A stretch of DNA of 64,000 nt from Enchytraeus crypticus. Lineage: Eukaryota; Annelida; Clitellata; Enchytraeida; Enchytraeidae. The position numbers were made by a program, and so were the translations under genes. Below the pieces are notes generated by a model. The model was not told the DNA's origin, made no database searches, and saw only the letters and a list, made by a program, of their open reading frames with translations. This document shows, piece by piece, positions 35,145 through 45,475 of the stretch (within the stretch, counting starts at the first letter, position 1; every line of letters starts with the position of its first letter). The stretch covers positions 124,001 through 188,000 of the forward strand of contig CAJHZI010000893.1 in NCBI GenBank assembly GCA_905160935.1, read 5' to 3'.

Positions 35145-35490
35145 CCGTTTTTTAAATTCTTTTTCTTTTTTGCTTCCTTTTTGATATCGTTCAATTATTT
35201 CGGGTATAAAGACTCATCCACTTTTATCTGCGATAGTTGAACGAACTTTTTTTACTAAAATCAAATTAATTTGTCCTTTAAATTGTAATTGTTCTAAAAT
35301 TTAAAATTCATTTTATTTATTCATTCATTCATTCATTTAGTTCGTATAAAAAGTATCCCTACTCTTTTATATGTGGTAGTTGAATGAATCTTTTTTAAAT
35401 TCTTTTTTTAATTTTTCTTTTTTTAATTTTTTTTATCGGAGGACGTGGTACCGGTATGGGGATGGTGGAGCCGGTGAAAACTTTTTCATT
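35145..35490 (+). repeat. Duplicated block R1, copy 1
   Basis: Pattern TTCAATTATTTCGGGTA, CATCCACTTTTATCTGCGAT, AGTTGAACGAA, then GGTACCGGTATGGGGATG and GGAGCCGGT. The most diverged of three copies (others 36580-36880, 38030-38315). Confidence 0.75.
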
Positions 35491-35889
35491 TTATAATTTT
35501 CACAATTTATTTTTACAATATATCCTAAATCATCCTTTTAATAATTTCAAATCAGAAAATTCCTTAGCATAAATTCTGAGATAGTTGGCAACAGATGTGT
35601 AGAAGGTTTCTATGACATAACAATTAGTCGACTGCCTGATCCGGTGCTCGAGATCTTAGTCAGGTGATCAATAGCCTCTGCCAAGGAGTGTTCCGTCATT
35701 CCAGGTCCGGGAATTTTGCAGTAGGAGCCACAATCTGCCGAAATGTAGGCTAGTATGAGGAACTGGGTGGTCCATGGCATTCATGCTATCAGGACGCGTG
35801 TCCTCATACCGGATGGACAGGCTGCCTCGGAGATGGGCTGTATGCTCGCGGAAATGCTTGACCAGTCTAGGACCGGGACCTCGTGGGAC

Positions 35890-36035
35890 CATATGGGACC
35901 ACACGGAACCACTAGGGACGGACCATATAGGACTACACGGGACCACTAGGGACCATATGGGACTACACGGGACCACTAGGGACCATATGGGACTGCACGG
36001 GACCACTAGGGACCATATGGGACCACAAAGGACCA
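35890..36035. repeat. 30-bp GC-rich minisatellite
   Basis: Four to five units of GGGACCACTAGGGACCATAT plus GGGACTACAC. The ORFs across it on both strands are repeats of 10 codons. Confidence 0.9.
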
Positions 36036-36069
36036 CATATACCGGGTGACTGACCTCTATAAAGACGAC

Positions 36070-36300
36070 TGTGAGGCCCCCAAGTGCTGGACTCGTCAGC
36101 TGAAGCGATTTGAGTCGCCGTATTGTCTAAGAGGAGCCCAGACGATGTGCAGTCCACTGAGCTTTCTTTCTGCAGACCGTCCCCCAGGCTAAGAGGCGAC
36201 CACTCGATATACTGCATCTACGATGAGATGATCTCATGTCATGATGACATGTGTCTCGAGGCTAGGGCTAACAAGCCTTGCCTAAAGCCAGCTTTTAGTC
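36070..36300 (+). repeat. Duplicated block R2, copy 1
   Basis: Contains CTAAGAGGAGCCCAGACGAT, ATGAGATGATCTCATGTCAT (a palindromic core) and GGGCTAACAAGCCTTGCCTA; directly followed by a SINE-like copy. Same order in copy 2 at 36935-37132. Confidence 0.85.
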
Positions 36301-36302
36301 TC

Positions 36303-36395
36303 TAAGCATATCAGTTACGGGGTGAGCACTGGATTTGAGCCCTGTACCTGCTGATCCGCAGTCAGGTACCCTGCCTATATGCTACTGGCTCAATA
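36303..36395 (-). mobile_element. tRNA-derived SINE-like copy
   Basis: Antisense B box GGATTTGAGCCC with GCTGATCCGCAGTC and GCATATCAGTTACGG; head end at CTACTGGCTC. Confidence 0.7.
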
Positions 36396-36574
36396 GCATA
36401 TAGGCAGGCTCACATAAAAAACAAAAAAGTTTAAAAATAAAAAACAAATGAAAAAACAACCGAAGAACAATCAATATAGCAGCAGACTATTATTTTAACA
36501 AAATAGAAAATTTAAGGATAACAATTACAATAATATAAATTGTAAAAGTACAAAATTAATTTTATCAGTTTTAA

Positions 36575-36885
36575 AAAATTCTTTTCGTTTGATTTTTTCC
36601 TAATCATTCAATTATTTCAGGTAAATGACTCATCCACATTTATCTGCGATAGTTGAATGATTTTTTTCTGTCGCCTTTTGTGTAAATCAATTTATCTAAT
36701 ATTTTTTAAATGTCTAAATTACATTTTATTCATTTATTTCATATTTAAGAGTGCATTCGCTCTGACATATGTAATAAATGAATACATCTTTTTGTACCTT
36801 TTTTATTTTGTTATTTGGAGGAAGTGGCGCCGGTGTATGGGGATGGAGGAGCCGGTTAGGAAAGTATTTAATCTTCTTTTGCTAT
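36575..36885 (+). repeat. Duplicated block R1, copy 2
   Basis: Close to copy 3 throughout: ATTTCAGGTAAATGACTCAT, AGAGTGCATTCGCTCTGACA, GGAAGTGGCGCCGGTGTATG, GGGATGGAGGAGCCGGTTAG. Confidence 0.85.
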
Positions 36886-36934
36886 TTTTTTGAAAAAAAT
36901 CCTATCTTCTAGGGCCTTCACTCTAATAATATCG

Positions 36935-37132
36935 TCATCTGAAGCGATTAGAGCAGCCGAATCATCTAAGAGGAGCCCAGACGATGTGCAGTACACTGAG
37001 CTTTCTTTCTGCAGACTAAGAGGCGACCACTCGATATACTGCTTCTACGATGAGATGATCTCATGTCATGATGACATGTGTCTCGTGGCTAGGGCTAACA
37101 AGCCTTGCCTAACGCCAGTTTTCAGTCGCTAA
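36935..37132 (+). repeat. Duplicated block R2, copy 2
   Basis: Matches 36070-36300 with a short deletion after the TTTCTTTCTGCAGAC motif. Confidence 0.85.
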
Positions 37133-37215
37133 GCATATCAGTTACGGGGTGAGCACTGGATTTGAGCCCTATACCTGCTGACCCGCAGTCTGGTACCTTG
37201 CCTATATGCTACCGG
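37133..37215 (-). mobile_element. tRNA-derived SINE-like copy
   Basis: Duplicate of 36303-36395 (GCACTGGATTTGAGCCCTAT, CTGACCCGCAGTCTGGTACC), copied with block R2. Confidence 0.7.
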
Positions 37216-38025
37216 CTTATCAAAACAGAAGAAGCAGTGAGATCTTGGGATCTTCGAGGCACAACGTGGTCAACAGATAAACCTATAGGGCTGCAGCACT
37301 GGAAAGGAAGTGCTTTCTGGTATTACGTGATTCCTTAAGCTCCTATCTCTGATGCCAGGATGATGGAATGTACGAGAACGTTGTGATGCTGATTCCATGG
37401 AAAGCCTTATTCCTCTACGACCACCTTGAGGGATTTAGGATGTCCAAAGAACAAAAACATTCCGTCATGTGGTGAAAGAATGACTACATGATTATAGTGC
37501 TGTTGTCGTGCATAACAATCTCGAGCACACGGCGAGCGTCAAAAGCTTGACAGGCGCTCATGGGGTGTACAAGACTTAGCGCTAAATGAATTCATGGCCT
37601 ATGATGAGCTCATTATATATTATTATATTTTATTAAGAATAATAATATTGACAATAAATTATTTTAAAAAATAAGTTTACAACTAAAATACATAATTAAA
37701 CTAAGAAATCTACATTCAAACAAAAATATATATAAAACATTAAAAAAATAAAAAAACACAAGTGAAGTGAATTAAAATTATTACAAAAAAAAGAACATTA
37801 AAAACAAAAATATTAAAGAATAATAATTAAACCAAAAATAATTTTAAAAATTGTAAAAAGTAAAAAACAAATGAAAAAAATTAACAAAAAAAACAGTAAA
37901 AAGAAAAAAAACAAAAAATCAAAAACAATTTGAATGCTGCAACATGAAAATTGAAAATTTTAGCATAATAATTCAACTCTCAGAAATTTTAAATGTTTAA
38001 TGTTAATTTTATCCATTTAACAAAA
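37216..38025. other. No gene seen; A-rich second half
   Basis: 37216-37600 is of ordinary composition without an ORF of note. 37610-37960 is extremely A-rich on the + strand. Confidence 0.4.
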
Positions 38026-38315
38026 AATCTTTTTTTTTCATTTTTTCTAATCATTCAATTATTTCAGGTAAATGCCTCATCCTCATTTATCTGCGATAGT
38101 TGAATGACCTTTTTTCTGTTGCCTTTGTGTAAATCAATAATCTTATAATTTGTTACTTTTAAAATAATTTTATTCATTTATTTCATATTTAAGAGTGCAT
38201 TCGCTCTTACATATGTAATAGATGAATACATCTTTTTATACCTTTTTTGAATTTTTTAATTGGTGGAAGTGGCACCGGTGTATGGGGATGGAGGAGCCGG
38301 TTAGGAAAGAATTTT
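38026..38315 (+). repeat. Duplicated block R1, copy 3
   Basis: Same blocks as copy 2, ending GGAAGTGGCACCGGTGTATG and GGGATGGAGGAGCCGGTTAG. The GC-rich end is the best-conserved part of all three copies. Confidence 0.85.
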
Positions 38316-39011
38316 TTTACAGTTTTATTCAAAAAATCCTAACAATGGTCTTCTATGGCCTTGACCCTAGTAAGACACTTTACAGTACAAGACTAATGCT
38401 GAACTAAGAGTAGAATCATCTTACAGAATAAGCTTTCTTTTTCTTCAAGCTGTTCTATTTAATATAACCCAAAACTTCAAACTGCACTCAAATATTTAGC
38501 TATATAACTAAATAATTTCAGTGTCGGAGCACTAGTTGGCAGAATATTAGTAAGTATACATGTAATGCTGACGTATTATTCGATGATTTATTTTATTTAC
38601 ACTAGAATCCGTCGATTTCCTGCAAATGCTATCACGTAACGTAAACTCTATCGCGGGCATGTTTTGGGTACGAGCCCGAAGGGGCTAGTTGTATGACTAG
38701 GTATAAATCTATGGTCTTAGCTTCTGTGGAGCTATAACTATACTGGGGCATAGTTGTATAATTATACTTCTATGTATAGTATAATAATAATAATAATTAT
38801 TATTATTATTCTTATGAAATGGTTACGTTTTCAATCGATTAGTCTCAGACTTTATAATCTGAGGCAACTGGACAGGATCCTTAAATGATCAGATATCGGA
38901 TTGTGGAACTTCGTTGAGAGGTGGTGTTGATTGGTTAGGGAAGCAATCAATTATTTTTCTGGTTTAAGTACTAGTGAGCGAATAGTGGGTAAGGAGATAA
39001 TATCTGCCTTG

Positions 39012-39190
39012 AGCTCATTACGAGGCGACTCTCTCGTCTAATTGGTTGAATTAATTATAATCTCATAATGAGTTATTTATAAGATAATTATATTACGTAA
39101 TTATCACATTTGTTGGATAAATTAATTTCTTTATGAGATGGCTGCCTCGTATAATTAGCCATGCAGTCATCTCATTAGAGATAATTAAGT
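39012..39190. repeat. Two divergent 59-bp hairpin elements
   Basis: 39012-39075 and 39126-39188 keep parts of the hairpin family (AGCTCATTA, GATGGCTGCCTCGTATAATT, AGCCATGCAGTCATCTCAT) with several substitutions. Confidence 0.6.
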
Positions 39191-39442
39191 TAATTGAGAG
39201 TCATTTAGATATTATGAGATACTAAGATATGAGATACTTAATAATACGATTAGTAAAGAGGCCAACAACTTAGCATCTAATTTAACAACCAAGCTTGTGT
39301 TTACCACGAGACCATCAGGTGACACTTGAGTAGATGATGGTTCGACTTGTTACGCCAGGTCGTGGTTGATGATACCTGGCTAATGGTCTAAGAGATCTAC
39401 TGCGATAATGAATGGCTAGCTGGATTTTATATAGGACATCTT

Positions 39443-39501
39443 AACTCATTATGAGATGACTGCCTCGTTTAATGAGCCATGCAGTCATCTTGTAATGAGC
39501 T
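39443..39501. repeat. 59-bp hairpin element
   Basis: Arms AACTCATTATGAGATGAC..TGC and GCAGTCATCTTGTAATGAGC..T flank the family loop CTCGTTTAATGAGCCAT. Confidence 0.85.
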
Positions 39502-39696
39502 AATTTATTAATTAGATTTAACTAGGAGATAACTTCCTTTCATCTCACGCAAAGGTGTAATTATTTGTTTTGAGTCGATTGCGAAAAGATTTTGGGCTAA
39601 TTGAATATTGTGAGTTAATTAATGAGATGCGTGTGATCTAACACAACTATAAGTTTAGTCCATTGTCTATTTCGTGCAATTCTTTATTGGCATAGA

Positions 39697-39765
39697 CTGC
39701 CAGGCTGGGTTTGAACCCACAGTCTCTTAGTTTAGTGGCAGATATGCTATAATGTCGCCTAGCAG
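39697..39765 (-). mobile_element. tRNA-like element, copy 1
   Basis: The 69-nt minus strand begins CTGCTAG and ends CTGGCAG, which pair over 7 positions like an acceptor stem (one G-T), and has the T-loop TTCAAAC with a mostly paired stem. No good anticodon arm can be drawn, so this is a tRNA-like repeat rather than a functional tRNA. Related copies: 40991-41059, 41582-41650, 41965-42033. Confidence 0.65.
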
Positions 39766-39877
39766 CTGCTGTGTCAGCTGATTAAACTCGAGTTTCTTGT
39801 GGTTAATTAATTAATAGATCACATGACCTAATTAAAGTTGTGGGGGTATAATTATTATTTTGCTTATAACATAATTG

Positions 39878-40020
39878 AGCTCATTATGAGATGACTGCCT
39901 CGTTTAATGAGCCATGCAGTCATCTCATAATGAGCTAATTAATGAGTCAATCAATTATGAGGGCTGATTATGAGATGACTGCCTCGTTTAATGAGCCATG
40001 CAGCCATCTCATAATGAGCT
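39878..40020. repeat. Pair of 59-bp hairpin elements
   Basis: Elements at 39878-39936 and 39962-40020. The first has perfect 21-bp arms (AGCTCATTATGAGATGACTG + C) around the 17-nt loop CTCGTTTAATGAGCCAT. Confidence 0.95.
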
Positions 40021-40029
40021 AATTATCTC

Positions 40030-40290
40030 TCTATAGTGTTCTGCCAAGTGGCTGATTCAAGGTACAAATTCCTGTTCTCATTTTGCTCTTCACGCTTCAT
40101 GAAGAACACTCCATTTATCCACAAGGTAATTCCTTCAGGCTCTAGTGCCTATACTTATCCTCATATTAATGTAGCCTATAGCCTGGAAAACGTAGGTTTT
40201 TGAGAGATTCATTTTACTTTCAGTATTTGACATGTGGCCCATTGGGTCGAGCGCTGTCTATGGTTTACCTATTCTTCGATGTGTCGGACC
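40030..40290 (-). mobile_element. Dispersed GGCAACGGGAAACC-family repeat, degraded
   Basis: Shares CTTCACGCTTCATGAAGAAC, ACTCCATTTATCCACAAGG and ATTAATGTAGCCTATAGCCT with 16250-16360. The GGCAACGGG core itself is largely lost. Confidence 0.5.
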
Positions 40291-40647
40291 CAACACGGGA
40301 AGTTTATAACTACACTAGCACTGACAGAATGACTGTTTTCCTGGTGACATAAGTGATAGCATTATCTGCCTGTGTTGTGAATGAGAACGTTGTGTGCTAA
40401 TTAGATGTCATTAGCTAATTAATGAGGTGCTTCGAATCTGAAACCTTGTTTAAGTAAGTTAACATGTGTTGTCGTATTAGTCGATCAATGTCTATGGGGT
40501 TTAAACTCGTGGTCTTTTGCTTATTGAGCAAGTATGCCATCAACTTGGTAACTTTATTGAAGGAGCGTAGTATGGGATCGCCACTGATTTTGACTGAATT
40601 GTTCTTTAAGTGAACTAATGTGAGATAAGTAACAGTGGACCTAATTT

Positions 40648-40797
40648 AACACATTATGAGATGACTGCCTCGTTTAATGAGCCATGCAGTCATCTCTTAA
40701 TGAGCTAGTTAATTAAATAATTAATTATGATAGCTTAGAGCTCATTATGAGATGACTGCCTCGTTTAATGAGCCATACAGTCAACTCATAATGAGCT
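40648..40797. repeat. Pair of 59-bp hairpin elements
   Basis: Elements at 40648-40706 and 40739-40797, starts 91 bp apart. The second has ATACAGTCAACTCAT in its right arm. Confidence 0.92.
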
Positions 40798-40990
40798 AAT
40801 TAATTAGATTTAATTAATAGATAAATTACTTTCATTTGGCACAAAGGTGTAATTATTTGGTTCGAGTCGATTGCGAGGACATATTAGGCTAATTGAATAA
40901 TATGAGGTAATTAATCATATGCATGTGGTCTAACACAACTAAAAGATCTTTGTCTATCGTCTATTTCGTTCAATTCTTTACTTTCATAGA

Positions 40991-41059
40991 CTGCCAGGCT
41001 GGGTTTGAACCCACAGCCTCTTAGTTTAGAGGCAGATATTCTACAATGTCGACCAGCCG
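40991..41059 (-). mobile_element. tRNA-like element, copy 2
   Basis: Same 69-nt unit; 5' pairing partner changed to CGGCTGG, weakening the acceptor-like stem. Confidence 0.6.
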
Positions 41060-41172
41060 CTTCTGTGTCAGCTGACTAAACTCAAGTTTCATGTGGTCAA
41101 TTAATTAATAGAATAATGTGGACTAATTAAAGTGGCAGAGGTATAGTTATTGCTTTGATTATAACATAATTG

Positions 41173-41377
41173 AGATGACATTATGAAATGACTGCCTCGT
41201 TTAATGAGCCATGCAGTCATCTCATAGTGAGTTAATTAATGAGTCAATTAATTAGATGCTTGTCCAACAGCTCATAATGAGCTAATTAATAAGATATTTA
41301 AATTAAGAGATATCTTGGAGCTCATTATGAGATGACTGCCTCGTTTAATGAGCCATGCAGTCAACTCATAATGAGCT
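41173..41377. repeat. Two 59-bp hairpin elements with a half element between
   Basis: 41173-41232 and 41319-41377; CAGCTCATAATGAGCTAATT at about 41269 looks like an isolated right arm. Confidence 0.85.
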
Positions 41378-41581
41378 AATTTGCTAAATTAATTAATTAT
41401 GAGACAATTACTGTCTTTTGTGTGACTCAAATGATGTGGTTATTGGTTATTTTGAGCCAATCAGAGGATGTACATCGTGGGCTATTTACATATTATGAGT
41501 TAATTAATGAGATGCCTGTGGTCTAACACGACTAGAAGCTTTGTCTAGTGTCTATTTCATTCAATTATTTATTGTCATAGA

Positions 41582-41650
41582 CTGCCAGACTGGGTTTGAA
41601 CACACAGCCTTTTAGTTTAGAGGCAGATATGCTATAATGTCGCCCAGCAG
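41582..41650 (-). mobile_element. tRNA-like element, copy 3
   Basis: As copy 1 with minor substitutions (GGTTTGAACACACAGCC on the + strand). Confidence 0.6.
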
Positions 41651-41762
41651 CTGCTGTGTCAGCTGATTAAACTCGAGGTTCTTGTGGTTAATTAATTAAT
41701 AGGTCACGTGACCTAATTAAAGTTATGTGAGTGTAATTATTGCTTTGCTTATAACATAATTG

Positions 41763-41912
41763 AGCTCATTATGAGGTGACTGCCTCGTTTAATGAGCCAT
41801 GCAGTCATCTCATAATGAGATAATTAATAAGTCAATCGATTATGAGAGCTTAGAGCTCATTATGAGATGACTGCCTCGTTTAATGAGCCATGCAGTCATC
41901 TCATAATGAGCT
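41763..41912. repeat. Pair of 59-bp hairpin elements
   Basis: Elements at 41763-41821 and 41854-41912, starts 91 bp apart; the second is a perfect family hairpin. Confidence 0.95.
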
Positions 41913-41964
41913 AATTTGCTAAATTAATTAATTATGAGGTAATGACTGCCTTTTAGGTGTTAGA

Positions 41965-42033
41965 CTGCCAGGCGGGGTTTGAACCCACAGCCTCTTAGTT
42001 TAGAGGCAGATATTCTACAATGTCGACTAGCAG
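41965..42033 (-). mobile_element. tRNA-like element, copy 4
   Basis: CTGCTAG/CTGGCAG ends intact on the minus strand; T-loop TTCAAAC intact. Confidence 0.65.
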
Positions 42034-42145
42034 CTGCTGTGTCAGCTGATTAAACTCGAGGTTCTTGTGGTTAATTAATTAATAGGTCACGTGACCTTAT
42101 TAAAGTGGTGGGGGTATAATTATTGTTTTACTTATAACATAAATG

Positions 42146-42299
42146 AGCTCATTATGAGATGACTGCCTCGTTTAATGAGCCTTGCAGTCATCTCATAATG
42201 AGCTAATTAATTAATGAGCTAATCAATTATGAGAGCTTAGAGCTCATTATGAGATGACTGCCTCGTTTAATGAGCCATGCAGTCAACTCATAATGAGCT
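42146..42299. repeat. Pair of 59-bp hairpin elements
   Basis: Elements at 42146-42204 and 42241-42299, starts 95 bp apart. Confidence 0.95.
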
Positions 42300-43817
42300 A
42301 ATTATGAAATATGACGAGAGAGATAATATGACTTTTTTGAGAATTGTAAACTAACATTTTGAAATAAAACATATTTAAAATTGACATTTATAAAACGGAG
42401 ATGTCTCTTGTAAGAGATTGTGAATTGAGATTAATCGAATAATGTCACTTATTCGTGAAGAACGTCAATGCAGATATTGAAGATAGCAATGGTGAACCAC
42501 CTCTGCACTGAGGACTAATTAATGGATATGTTATGATAAATATGGACATGAATTTATTCAAACCTTAGATGTCTATAAATATATTTAAAAAATAACGAAA
42601 AAAGAAAAGGATAACGTTGTGTAATTGTAAAAGTAATAGTAAAAGTTATGCTTTAGAGCTGTGTGGACGGGACGAGAATGCCTTTGAGCAGTGTAGCAAA
42701 GCAAAAGAAGAATGCAGAATCTTTTCAATGGATGCTGCATAGTATCAGTTTATGATCGAATTCAGATATAGTAAAACTAAATAAAAACATCAACATCGGT
42801 CGTACATCTGTGTTAACATACTTCTGAAATTTTGCACTGATTGCTTGCACATGTTCATTAGAATTATTTGATTTTATCCATCGAAAGAGCGTAGTGAAAC
42901 ATTTTTGTTTTGATAAAACCAATAATCATTTTGGTAGTTTTTCTAAACTCTTGTGGCACTGGTATAGTTGGAGATCATTGTAAGCTCAGAGGTTAATTAC
43001 ATTCTTAATTGAACTGAATATCCGAAACAAATAAAATAGAATGAAATTTAATAATAAATTGAAATGTATAATGTAGGAATAAATCGAATAGTGTCGCTTT
43101 GATTGATTTGCCCGTTGCGTGTATTATTCATAGATCGATTCTGACCAATTGATCAAAAAGCATGTTTTTTAAGTCAATCAATCAATCATATAAGCTAGCT
43201 GTAATAAAGACTAATTTTCTATTTGTCGTTATGTGGTATTGGCTTAATATGTATCTGCACATTATTGCTTTGAATGATGAAGTATTTGAAATTGAAATAA
43301 TGAAATAGAATTGCAGAAGCATACAAGATATTATGCCGATCGAATTGTAATAGAACTCAAGATGGTCGGATAGAAAACGACAGTAAATGGAAGATCAGAG
43401 ACAATACTGAAGATTATGCAGAATTAAGCATATAAATATTGTAAGAAGAAAGCCGTATTAAAGGACTTTTCATTGCGAGCCATATGGAATGAAAATATCA
43501 GGAAATTGGAAAGAGCTTGTAGGTGTGTTTGATAAAAAATGTATAGATAAGTTGGATTCACAAAACTACAAAAGAAGAAGCTGTTGGAGGGTTGCGGACA
43601 TAGTCGACAGATAATGTGCTAAACAATGACAGGCAGGTATGATTTTTTCTCTGGGTGGACAGCTGAAATAAAAAGAAGGAAGCGAAGGGATTGGAAGCCA
43701 ATCTGGAAAATGGCTACTGAAATATTTCAGGACGAATTTGCATACAGAAATAGAAAGAAAACTGGAAGAAATTAATGTTCTGAATATGTGCTCCGAACCT
43801 CCATAGGCAATGCTCTT

Positions 43818-43855
<38 letters not shown>

Positions 43856-44400
43856 AAGAATATATGTATGTGCACTGTTATAGCAGCGCGCATTTAGGCT
43901 ATATGCTATTCTGTGCTATTCCTTGTGCTACTGTGCAGCTTTTATAGTAACCTGAGAAGAAAAATATCCGTGTCGTCGTGAAAGTAAATGTCCTGAATGC
44001 GTTGAGAGTGTTGTTCATGATTAAAATAATTTACATTTTTTCACATTTCGCATTTCTCATTGAGCGTTGCAATCTTGCGGCAAGATGCGCGATATTAATG
44101 TAAGAGTACTAAATTCAAATCCGGTCAGCCTGAACGAATATTTTTCTATGGTTTCAAACAATAAGCCTGCAGTGCAACAGGTTTTCTGAAGTAATAATTG
44201 TGCATCGATAGTCTAAGCTATATAATAAAATTGCATATAATCCACATCTCTCTGTTAACATGAGCGTATGTAATCTAAGGAATTAAACGTGAAATGTCAA
44301 AGTTATGCTTTTGATAGTCGCGAGCATAATGTGTCTGTCATTCTAGAATACAGAGTTAGGAAATGTCAGAAGACTACAAGGATATGCGGTTTAGCTACTG
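42300..44400. other. No gene seen
   Basis: AT-rich. 43320-43780 has scattered protein-like stretches on the + strand that could be a decayed retroelement, but no motif is firm. (GA)n at 43818-43852. 44070-44140 has a tRNA-like B box (AAATTCAAATCC). Confidence 0.4.
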
Positions 44401-44404
44401 GCTG

Positions 44405-45192
44405 GAAAAGACTGAGTATCGATAAAAATGTGGTTTAGGAGAAACCTAAATATTGGAGTATAGAAATGCAGTTTAGAAAAAACCTGGAGATGGTTATGAC
44501 TTATGAATACTTAAACGTGGTTTAGGAGAAACATGGAAAAGGAAGTTAGCACTTAAATGTGGTTTAAGAGAAACCTGGCACAGGCTATGAACTCATAAGT
44601 GTGGTTTAGGAGGAACCTGAAAAAGCTATGAATTTATAAATGTGTTTTAGGAGGAACATGAAAAAGCTATGAATGCATAAATGTGGTTTAGGAGAAACCT
44701 GGAAAAGGCAATGAATACATAAATGTGGTTTAGGAGAAACCTGGAAAAGGCAATGAATACATAAATGTGGTTTAGGAGAAACCTGGAAAAGGCTATGAAC
44801 ACATAAATGTGGTTTAGGAGAAACCTGGAAAAGGCTATGAACACATAAATGTGGTTTAGGAGAAACTTGGAAAAGGCAATGAATACATAAATGTGGTTTA
44901 GGAGAAACCTAGAAACAGTGCTATGAACACATAAATAAATGTGGTTTAGGAGAAACCTGGAAAAGGCTATGAACACATAAATGTGGTTTAGGAGAAACCT
45001 GGAAAAGGCTATGAATACATAAATGTGGTTTAGGAGAAACCTGGAAAAGGCTATGAACACATAAATGTGGTTTAGGAGAAACCTGGAAAAGGCTATGAAC
45101 ACATAAATGTGGTTTAGGAGAAACCTGGAAAAGACTTTGAACACTCAAATGTGGTTTATGAGAAACCTGGAAAAGACTGTGAACACATAAAC
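44405..45192. repeat. 42-bp minisatellite (GTGGTTTAGGAGAAACCTGG)
   Basis: About 19 units of GTGGTTTAGGAGAAACCTGG, AAAAGGCTATGAACACATAAAT. The unit contains the short palindrome GGTTTAGGAGAAACC. Frames stay open on the minus strand (SRFLLNHIYVFIAF) because the period is divisible by 3. Confidence 0.97.
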
Positions 45193-45227
45193 GTAGTTTG
45201 TATTTGTTGATTTTCAAAATTGGAGGT

Positions 45228-45475
45228 GATAGAGTTGTTGAGAGGCTGTGATGATGGAGAGCTGATTAGATAATGTTGATAGGCTGTGATGATGGAGAGC
45301 TGATTAGATAATGTTGATAGGCTGTGATGATGGAGAACTGATTAGATAATGTTGATAGGCTGTGATGATGGAGAGCTGATTAGATAATGTTGAGAGGCTG
45401 TGATGATAGAGAGCTGATTAGATAATGTTGATAGGCTGTGATGATAGAGAGCTGATTAGATAATGTTGATAAAAG
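45228..45475. repeat. 38-bp minisatellite
   Basis: Six units of GGCTGTGATGATGGAGAGCT and GATTAGATAATGTTGATA. Confidence 0.95.

Noticed and set aside
35668..36036. 122-codon minus-strand ORF
   Set aside because: Mostly the 30-bp array translated as ten-residue repeats; no splice or start context.
39697..39765. Functional tRNA gene
   Set aside because: The acceptor-like stem and T arm pair, but no acceptable anticodon arm or D arm can be drawn, and copies are duplicated with decaying stems.
39443..42299. CRISPR-like array of palindromic repeats
   Set aside because: Spacing is irregular, the repeats are 59 bp with flanking shared sequence rather than unique spacers, no cas genes are present, and the genome is eukaryotic.
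42725..42922. 65-codon minus-strand ORF as a small gene
   Set aside because: Length is expected by chance in this composition; no motif, no start context and no splice partners.
44647..45144. 165-codon repetitive ORF on the minus strand
   Set aside because: Also a 42-bp minisatellite artefact.
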